DNA of 64,000 nucleotides, taken from NCBI RefSeq assembly GCF_016862175.1, contig NZ_BOML01000021.1:1-64000 (forward strand), in the 5' to 3' direction. The position numbers and the translations under genes are program-made. Positions 1 through 6,000 of the stretch are shown here, piece by piece. Below the pieces are notes generated by a model. That model saw only the letters and a list, made by a program, of their open reading frames with translations, was not told the DNA's origin and did no database searches. The DNA is from Paractinoplanes durhamensis (GTDB lineage: Bacteria > Actinomycetota > Actinomycetes > Mycobacteriales > Micromonosporaceae). Positions within the stretch are counted from its first letter, which is position 1. Every line of letters begins with the position of its first letter.

Positions 1-254
1 CTGCGGGCAGTTCACGGGTTCTGGGCAAAACCGTCGGGGCACCCCTGAAAACTTGGACACCAGGTAACCCGCACATCCCGGGCCGGGTGGGAAAGTCAAC
101 ACCAAACTGTCTCGCGGTGGGTGGGCACGTCGGACACCAAACTGTCCTGCGCTGATCATCTGGGTGATCTGAGAATTCTTCGGGAATGAGGGTGGGTGGC
201 TGACTGACGGATTCGGGACAGCGGGCGGGCCGCTGCGCCCGACACAATGGATTC
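1..254. other. Non-coding left edge with direct repeats, possible IS end remnant
   Basis: No convincing gene is seen here. A 13-bp direct repeat ACACCAAACTGTC occurs at 99-111 and again at 134-146, each preceded by GTC plus two bases. A related stretch with ACTTGGACACC lies near 51-61. Such repeated motifs can be found at the ends of IS481/IS3-like elements, but no transposase fragment is visible, so the mobile-element reading is only a suggestion. Confidence 0.3.
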
Positions 255-2000
255 GTGGCCACGGGGGCGGCTGAGCCCGTTCGAATCTCCGCCAGGATCC
301 GGGACGGCTTGGCCGACTCCGTGGTTCTTCTCTGCTATCTGCTGTTGGCGCTCTGGGTTGCGCGAGGGCTCTGGGGCGGGCCCAGCAGTCGGCTGCTCTA
401 CAACCATGATGATCAAGGTTTCTTCATGGCCATGCTTGCCCATGGCGAGCGGGTGGTCTTTTACGGGGATTCGCCGTTCTACACCGATCGGCTCAACTTT
501 CCCGATGGTGTGAATCTGATGGCCAACACCTCGGTGCTGGCCATCAGCCTTCCGCTCGCTCCGGTCACCCATGAGTTCGGGCCGGCTGTCTCGTTCGCGG
601 TGATGCTTACCGTGGCTCTCGCCGGGACGGCGGGGGCCTGGTGGTGGCTGTTGTCCCGGCATCTGGTGGAAAGCCGGGTCGCGGCCTTTGCCGGTGGGCT
701 CTGGATCGGGTTCGCGCCCGGCTTCGTCCTGCACACCAACGGGCAACCCAATCTGGCCTGCGGGTTCGTGGTGCCGTTCATCGTCTGGCAGGTCATCCGG
801 CTTCGGGAACCGGGGCGGCGGTGGCGCGGCGGTGCGCTCCTCGGCGTACTCATCGCGGTGCAAGCCTTTGTCGGCGAAGAGTTTCTGTTGCTGCTGGCGA
901 TCACGCTCGGGTTCGTCGCCTTCTTCTTTGCCTTCAGCCGGCCGCCGGTGCGCGATTTCCTGGCCGGGCTGCTGGTGGCGGCGGGCGTGGCCGGAGTGTT
1001 GCTGGCCTATCCGCTCTACTGGCAGTTCTTCGGGCCGGGGCATTACTCGGGGCTGCCGTTCCGGCCGGATCTCTATGCGACGCCGCTCGGGTCGATCGTC
1101 GCCTATCCGCGTGGGGTGCTGGCCGGCAATGACGCGATTGCCAAACGGGTCGGCGGCGGAAGTCTCACCGAGGACGCCACGTTGTGGGGGCCCGGCGCCT
1201 GCCTCATGCTCTTGGTTTCGATGGCGTTGTTGTGGCGGTCGGTGGCGGCTCGGTCGGTGGCGCTCGCCGGTCTTGTCCTGCTGGTCATGTCATTCGGCAG
1301 CCGGTTGCGGATCACCAAGGCCACCTCGATCGGACCGGCTCCGCTCGGCTGGCTGGACCGGCTTCCCGTGTTCGATCTGGTGAGCACGTCCCGATATGCG
1401 CTGGCCACCACGACGATTGTCGGGGTGCTGTTCGCGCTGGCCGGCGACCGGGTTCGGCGGTGTTCGCGCCTTTGGCGCGGGGCGTTCTGGGGCGGAATGG
1501 CGGTGGCCATGGTTCCGCTGTTCCCGCTTCCGCTGCACACCCGGCCGGCGCCACCGACGCCGGCCTTTTTCGCCGACGGGAATTGGCGCTCCTATGTGCC
1601 GGACGGCCGGAGCGTGGTCATCGTGCCGCTACCGGCCATGGTCACCGGCCGGGACGGCATGCGCATCGCGGCCCTCAATCATCTGGATTTTCCGGTGCCG
1701 CGCGGCTATTTCCTCGGCCCCAAGGATCCGCCGCGCGACAATTCGGGATCCTGGTCGCCGCCGGCGCGCTACACGGTCCTGCTCCTCGACGGCATTCGCC
1801 GGACCGGCCGCGTGCCGGTGCTGATCGGCGGCGAGCGGCAGGCGGTGCTCTCCGATCTGCGCTATTGGCGGGCCGCGATCGTCGTCCTGCTGCCCGCCGC
1901 CCCGCACCGGGCCGCGGTGCGACGAGTGCTGATCTCGGTGCTCGGGCCGCCCTCGGCCGTCGGCGGCGTCGAGCTGTGGCGGGTGCCGGCCGAGGCATGA
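255..2000 (+). CDS. Polytopic membrane protein, GT-C glycosyltransferase-like
   Basis: 581-residue protein with about ten hydrophobic helices and a hydrophilic C-terminal domain (about residues 430-581). The loop after the first helix carries NHDDQGFFMAML and then NFPDGVNLMANTS, an arrangement seen in actinobacterial integral-membrane GT-C-type glycosyltransferases and related hypothetical membrane proteins that use polyprenyl-linked donors. No donor or acceptor can be named from sequence. GTG at 255 is the chosen start; an upstream ATG at 247 is in another frame. The gene stands alone, with a promoter region for the chitinase following. A second protein of similar build is at 38305-39942, without obvious sequence identity. 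Confidence 0.6.
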   Translation: MATGAAEPVRISARIRDGLADSVVLLCYLLLALWVARGLWGGPSSRLLYNHDDQGFFMAMLAHGERVVFYGDSPFYTDRLNFPDGVNLMANTSVLAISLPLAPVTHEFGPAVSFAVMLTVALAGTAGAWWWLLSRHLVESRVAAFAGGLWIGFAPGFVLHTNGQPNLACGFVVPFIVWQVIRLREPGRRWRGGALLGVLIAVQAFVGEEFLLLLAITLGFVAFFFAFSRPPVRDFLAGLLVAAGVAGVLLAYPLYWQFFGPGHYSGLPFRPDLYATPLGSIVAYPRGVLAGNDAIAKRVGGGSLTEDATLWGPGACLMLLVSMALLWRSVAARSVALAGLVLLVMSFGSRLRITKATSIGPAPLGWLDRLPVFDLVSTSRYALATTTIVGVLFALAGDRVRRCSRLWRGAFWGGMAVAMVPLFPLPLHTRPAPPTPAFFADGNWRSYVPDGRSVVIVPLPAMVTGRDGMRIAALNHLDFPVPRGYFLGPKDPPRDNSGSWSPPARYTVLLLDGIRRTGRVPVLIGGERQAVLSDLRYWRAAIVVLLPAAPHRAAVRRVLISVLGPPSAVGGVELWRVPAEA

Positions 2001-2005
2001 CATCC

Positions 2006-2057
2006 ATGACAAATGTCATGGGTGCTTTACCGGGTGGGGATTAATAAACTTTCTTAA
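2006..2057 (+). promoter_or_regulatory. Two inverted repeats in the chitinase promoter
   Basis: ATGACA-AA-TGTCAT (2006-2019) is a perfect dyad. It is followed by an AT-rich imperfect palindrome TTAATAAA-C-TTTCTTAA (2041-2057) about 50 bases before the chitinase ATG. The AT-rich dyad stands out against the GC-rich background and resembles sites found before secreted glycosidase genes in actinobacteria (family knowledge, from memory). I infer they are operators controlling chitinase expression; the binding protein is unknown. Confidence 0.45.
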
Positions 2058-2104
2058 AGATTGATCGCGGTCTTTCCTCCTTCCCCCCATCCCCAGGAGG
2101 TCTC

Positions 2105-3319
2105 ATGAAGAGGCTGCTCATTGCCGGGGCCGGCGTCGTCGCGCTCGCGGCGGGCGGTATCGCGGTGGCTGCCCAAGCCGATGCCGCCACGCTCAGCAGC
2201 AACTGGTACGCGTCGGCGCCGTACCTGATGCCGTTCGACAACAGCCCGCCCGACCCGGTCGAAGTCATGAACGCCACCGGGCAGAAAGCGTTCCAGCTCG
2301 CCTTCATCCTCGCGCCCAACGGTGGCGGCTGCACGCCCACCTGGGACGGCACCCGGGCCGTTTCCGGCGATACCGAAGCCGCCGCGATGATCTCCCGGAT
2401 CCGGGACAACGGCGGTGACGTGAGCGTGTCGATCGGCGGATACGGCGGCACCAAACTCGGGCAGACCTGCGGAACGCCCGAAGCCACCGCGGCCGCCTAT
2501 CAGCAGGTCGTCACCAAATACGGACTCAAGGCGATGGACTTCGACCTCGAAGAACCGGAGTACGAGAACACCGCGGCCGTGCACAACGAGGTCGGGGCGG
2601 CCCGGATCCTGCAACAGAACAATCCGGGGCTGTACGTCTCGATCACCACCGCCGGGACCGCGTCCGGCACCGGCTGGTTCGGCACCCAGATGCTGCTCGA
2701 AGCGAAGTCGCAGGGATTTACCCCGGCCAATTTCTCGATCATGCCGTTCGACGGCGGGTTCAACGGCGGCGGCTCGCAGGTGTCGGCGCTCGAGGCGTTC
2801 CACACGATCCTTATGAACACGTTCGGCTGGGACTCTTCCACGGCGTACGCCCATGAAGGCATTTCGCAGATGAACGGGCGCAGTGACGCCGGCGAGTACT
2901 TCTATCAGGCCGATTTCCAGACCACGCTCGACTACGCGACCAGCCACAAGCTGGCCCGTTACACGAACTGGTCGGTCAACCGGGATCGGCAGTGCGCCGA
3001 CCCGAACCAGAGCACCACCTCGGGCACCTGCAGCAGCGTGCCGCAGACGGCCTGGGAGTTCACGAAGTATTCGGCGCGCTTCGCGGGGGCGACCCCGCCC
3101 ACCTCGACCCCGACGACGACGCCGACCACCGCCCCGACCACATCGCCGACCGGCGGCGCCTGCTCGGTGCCGGCCTGGAGCGCCACCGCGGTCTACACGG
3201 CCGGCAACACGGCGAGTCAGAACGGCCACAAGTACACGGCGAAGTGGTGGACGCAGAACGAGTCGCCCGCCACCCACAGCGGCCAGTGGGACGTCTGGGC
3301 CGACAACGGCACCTGCTGA
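2105..3319 (+). CDS. Secreted GH18 chitinase with C-terminal CBM5/12
   Basis: Hydrolyses beta-1,4 bonds of chitin outside the cell. Residues 1-28 form a signal peptide ending near AQADA. The GH18 barrel follows, with the substrate-binding SIGG motif at 109-112 and the DxDxE catalytic signature as MDFDLE at 144-149, so Glu149 is the predicted acid/base and Asp147 its partner. A Thr/Pro linker (about 334-352) leads to a CBM5/12 module (about 355-404) carrying the typical AKWWTQNESP chitin-binding motif. A strong AGGAGG ribosome-binding site sits 6 bases before the ATG. A 35-bp hairpin after the stop probably terminates the transcript. All key residues are present, so the enzyme should be active. 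Confidence 0.93.
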   Translation: MKRLLIAGAGVVALAAGGIAVAAQADAATLSSNWYASAPYLMPFDNSPPDPVEVMNATGQKAFQLAFILAPNGGGCTPTWDGTRAVSGDTEAAAMISRIRDNGGDVSVSIGGYGGTKLGQTCGTPEATAAAYQQVVTKYGLKAMDFDLEEPEYENTAAVHNEVGAARILQQNNPGLYVSITTAGTASGTGWFGTQMLLEAKSQGFTPANFSIMPFDGGFNGGGSQVSALEAFHTILMNTFGWDSSTAYAHEGISQMNGRSDAGEYFYQADFQTTLDYATSHKLARYTNWSVNRDRQCADPNQSTTSGTCSSVPQTAWEFTKYSARFAGATPPTSTPTTTPTTAPTTSPTGGACSVPAWSATAVYTAGNTASQNGHKYTAKWWTQNESPATHSGQWDVWADNGTC

Positions 3320-3333
3320 ATCGCACATCACAT

Positions 3334-3368
3334 CTGCCCGTCGCCCCCGGACCGGGGGCGACGGGCAG
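3334..3368 (+). terminator. Perfect 15-bp-stem hairpin after the chitinase gene
   Basis: CTGCCCGTCGCCCCC and its exact complement are separated by a 5-base loop GGACC. The hairpin starts 14 bases after the chitinase stop and ends 10 bases before the ATG of the following MFS gene. It lacks a T-run, as usual for actinobacterial terminators. The only purine-rich ribosome-binding candidate for the MFS gene (GGGCAG) lies inside its 3' arm. Confidence 0.7.
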
Positions 3369-3378
3369 AATCAAGATC

Positions 3379-4644
3379 ATGCCGACCGACGCGTTCAGCC
3401 TGCGGTCGGTTGCCTTTCCGGTGTACGGGCCATCGATGCTCTTCGGGTTCTCCCAAGGGGTCATCGCGCCGGTCATCGTGATCAGCGCGATCGACCGGGG
3501 CGCCAGTGTGGCCGCGGCCGGGCTGATCGTGTCGCTGGTCGGCATCGGGTCGATCCTGTCGAACATTCCGGCCGGGGTCATGACGACCCGGTTCGGCGAA
3601 CGCCGGTCGATGCTCGCGGCCGCGGCACTGAGTGCCGCCGGGATCGCGGTGTGCCTGTTCGACCTCGGCCTGTGGATATTCGCCGCCGGGGTCTTCGCGC
3701 TCGGCATCGCCGGGGCGGTGTTCCAGCTGGCCCGGCAGTCCTACCTGACCGAGGTGGTGCCGATCGGGATGCGGGCGCGGGCGATGTCCACGCTCGGCGG
3801 GGTGGTGCGGATCGGCGCGTTCGTCGGCCCGTTCGCCGGGGCCGGCGTGATCAAGCTGGCCGGGCTGGACGGCGCCTACGCGATGTCGCTGGTCGCGATC
3901 GTGGCCGCCGGTCTCATCGCCTACACCGTGCCCGACCTCGACGAACACTCCTCGTCCGCGGGCGTCTCGACGTCCGGGATCGTCCGCGAGCACTGGCGCA
4001 CCCTGGTCACCCTCGGTGCCGGGGTGCTGCTGCTGGCCGCGATCCGGCAGACCCGGCAGGTCGTCATCCCGCTCTGGGCGCACCACCTGCACCTGGACGC
4101 GAGCACCTCGTCGATCCTGTTCGGCGTCTCCGGCGCGGTCGAGGCGCTGGTGTTCTACCCGGCCGGGCTGGTCATGGACCGGTGGGGGCGGCGGGCCGTG
4201 GCGGTGCCGTGCACCCTGGTCATGGGCCTGTCCTTCCTGGCCCTGCCACTGACCCACAGTGCGGTCGCGCTCGGCGCGGTGGCGATGGTGATCGGCCTGG
4301 GCAACGGAATCGGCTCCGGCATCGTGAACACTCTCGGCGCCGACGCCGCCCCGGCGCTGGGCCGGCCCACGTTCCTCGGCGTGTGGCGGGAGCTCGCCGA
4401 CGGCGGCGCGGCGCTCGGCCCGGTGCTGCTGTCCGCGGTCACGGCCGTGGCCGGCCTGGCCTCCGGCATCGTCGTCTCCGGCTTGGTCGGCCTGGCCGCG
4501 GCCGCCACCCTGTACCGCTTCGTCCCACGCACCGTCCCACGCGCAGCTTCGCCGCCAGTCTCGCCGCCAGTCTCGCCGCCCGCCCTGCCGCCCGCCCTGC
4601 CGCCCGCCCTGCCGCCGGCCTCGCCGCCCGCCGAACGCGGCTGA
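3379..4644 (+). CDS. MFS transporter with proline-rich tail
   Basis: 421 residues forming about 12 membrane helices of a major facilitator drug/metabolite exporter. A conserved loop-2 type motif (GVMTTRFGERRS) follows helix 2. Substrate unknown. ATG at 3379 is chosen because membrane homology begins immediately; longer upstream reading runs through the chitinase gene. The last 35 residues are an iterated Ser/Ala-Leu-Pro-Pro tail (SPPV then ALPP units, DNA 4550-4635) made by a tandem repeat and unlikely to be part of the transporter core. Translation initiation may be affected by the hairpin that covers its leader. Confidence 0.82.
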   Translation: MPTDAFSLRSVAFPVYGPSMLFGFSQGVIAPVIVISAIDRGASVAAAGLIVSLVGIGSILSNIPAGVMTTRFGERRSMLAAAALSAAGIAVCLFDLGLWIFAAGVFALGIAGAVFQLARQSYLTEVVPIGMRARAMSTLGGVVRIGAFVGPFAGAGVIKLAGLDGAYAMSLVAIVAAGLIAYTVPDLDEHSSSAGVSTSGIVREHWRTLVTLGAGVLLLAAIRQTRQVVIPLWAHHLHLDASTSSILFGVSGAVEALVFYPAGLVMDRWGRRAVAVPCTLVMGLSFLALPLTHSAVALGAVAMVIGLGNGIGSGIVNTLGADAAPALGRPTFLGVWRELADGGAALGPVLLSAVTAVAGLASGIVVSGLVGLAAAATLYRFVPRTVPRAASPPVSPPVSPPALPPALPPALPPASPPAERG

Positions 4645-4685
4645 CCGGTAGCGGTGCGTATGACAGATGCCATGTTGCTGACGTC

Positions 4686-4733
4686 GCGCCAGCTCATCGC
4701 CCGGGCGTGCGGTGCGCCAGCTCATCGCCCGGG
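4686..4733. repeat. 20-bp direct repeat between convergent genes
   Basis: GCGCCAGCTCATCGCCCGGG occurs at 4686-4705 and 4714-4733. A degenerate third copy (CAACTCATCGCC) overlaps the 3' end of the next gene at 4746-4757. The spacing is 28 bp. It looks like a tandem duplication of the 3' end of the DUF1801 gene. Confidence 0.7.
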
Positions 4734-4744
4734 TGAGTCGCGCG

Positions 4745-5149
4745 TCAACTCATCGCCTGCTTGACCAGCGCCGCGATCCGGGACTCGGCGTCCGGGGTCA
4801 GCTCGGTCAGGGCGAACGACACCGGCCACATCGCGCCGTCGTCCAGGTTGGACTGGTCGCTGAAGGTCAGCGTGGCGAACCGGGTCTTGAACTTCGCGGC
4901 CGGCTGGAAGTGGCAGACCACCTTGCCGTTGCGGGCGTAGGCCGGCATGCCGTACCAAAGCTTCGGGGTGATCTCCGGTGCATTGTCTTTGATCACGGCG
5001 TGCACCCGCTCGGCGAGCTCCCGGTCGGTGCCGGTCATCTCGGCGATCTTCGCGAGGACGTCGGCCTCGGTGTCCGGGCCCTTCTTCAGCTCCTTGGCGC
5101 GCTCCTTCATGGCGGCGCGCTCCTCGTCGGTGAACTTCTTCGTAGCCAT
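4745..5149 (-). CDS. DUF1801 / YdhG-like protein
   Basis: 134 residues matching the DUF1801 fold (YdhG/YjbR-like): a charged helical N-terminus (MATKKFTDEERAAMKER...) followed by the conserved segment around APEITPKLWYGMPAYARNGKVVCHFQ (about residues 57-82). Biochemical role of the family is not established; members are small cytosolic proteins. The ATG is 14 bases downstream of the AhpD-like gene stop, so the two genes form an operon. The 3' end is duplicated downstream by the 20-bp repeat. Confidence 0.8.
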   Translation of the reverse strand: MATKKFTDEERAAMKERAKELKKGPDTEADVLAKIAEMTGTDRELAERVHAVIKDNAPEITPKLWYGMPAYARNGKVVCHFQPAAKFKTRFATLTFSDQSNLDDGAMWPVSFALTELTPDAESRIAALVKQAMS

Positions 5150-5163
5150 GACTGGATTCCCCT

Positions 5164-5613
5164 TCAGTTGCCCGCCTGGCGGCGGGTCGACGTGTCCATG
5201 CGGTTCTCGGCGTTGGTGATCGCGATGGCCAGCAGCAGCGCGGCCAGCTCGTTCTGGTCGAAGTGGGTGGCGGCGACGTCCCAGACCCGATCCGGCACCG
5301 GGTCCGGCTCCATCCGGGTGACCGCCTCGGTCAGCGCCAGCGCGGCCCGCTCCTCGGCGTTGAACCAAGGCGTGTCCCGCCACGCGGCGACCGCGTGCAG
5401 CTGGTCCGCGGCGGCGCCGTGGCGGGCGGCCCGCTCGACGCCCTGGGCCACGCCGTGGGCGCAGCCGTTGATCTGGCTGGCCCGAAGGTGACACAGCGCC
5501 AGCAGCCGGCCGTCCAGCCCGGCGTCGGCAACGGCTGTGCCGAGGGCATCCAAGGCTGCTGCCGCCCCGGCGACCAGGGTCACCGGATCCGCCATCCGCT
5601 CGGTCCGCATCAC
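5164..5613 (-). CDS. Carboxymuconolactone decarboxylase/AhpD-like protein lacking the CxxC pair
   Basis: 149 residues of the CMD/AhpD family, recognisable by the helix ALCHLRASQINGCAHGV (about 40-55). In redox-active AhpD relatives the motif is CxxC followed by a His a few residues later. Here it reads Cys51-Ala-His-Gly54 and the following His is replaced, so the peroxidatic relay is missing. It could be a non-peroxidase member or use Cys41/Cys51 differently. First gene of a two-gene operon with the DUF1801 protein; transcription starts in the repeat-rich 5.6-6.0 kb gap. Confidence 0.8.
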   Translation of the reverse strand: MMRTERMADPVTLVAGAAAALDALGTAVADAGLDGRLLALCHLRASQINGCAHGVAQGVERAARHGAAADQLHAVAAWRDTPWFNAEERAALALTEAVTRMEPDPVPDRVWDVAATHFDQNELAALLLAIAITNAENRMDTSTRRQAGN

Positions 5614-6000
5614 GCCTCCTTTCCCCTCGGGGCTTCGGTCGTTGCCTTAGCTCCATCGGCCGTGGCCTGCACGCTGTCGCTTGCCGCCTACACCCTGTCG
5701 GCTGCAGGCTTCGCTCTGTCGGCTGCCGTGTTCGCTCCTTCGGCCGCCGCCTTCGCTTCGGCCGTTGCCGCGTTCGTTTCCTCGGCGGCCATTCGCTTCG
5801 TCCGCTGCCGGCTTTGCTTCGTCGGCTGCCGCGATCGCTTCCTTGGCCGCCGGCTTGGTTCTGCCAGCTGCGGACAGGTGTCATCCGACCACCCGGCCGC
5901 GCCGCCGCGCGCCGTCGGTGGGACACCGTGGGACACTCCGAGACGTCTTGACCAGCGAAAATGTGCCGCATGGCTGGTTGGGCGGGACGGGACAAGTACG
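5614..6000. other. Intergenic region with degenerate trinucleotide-rich repeats
   Basis: 387 bases between divergent genes. From about 5640 to 5870 there is a degenerate array of units like TTCGCTTCGGCCGCCGC, which can be read as low-complexity peptide in several frames but has no start or domain. Closer to the downstream regulator there is a 9-bp direct repeat GTGGGACAC at 5919-5927 and 5929-5937, ten bases apart (one helical turn), a possible binding site. Confidence 0.5.

Noticed and set aside
2883..4736. Long plus-strand open frame of 617 codons across chitinase and MFS genes
   Set aside because: Arg/Pro-rich shadow; overlaps two well supported genes in other frames.
5263..6000. N-terminal extension of the STAND regulator back to 5263
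   Set aside because: The extension is antisense to the AhpD-like gene and low-complexity; the HTH domain begins right after GTG 6001.
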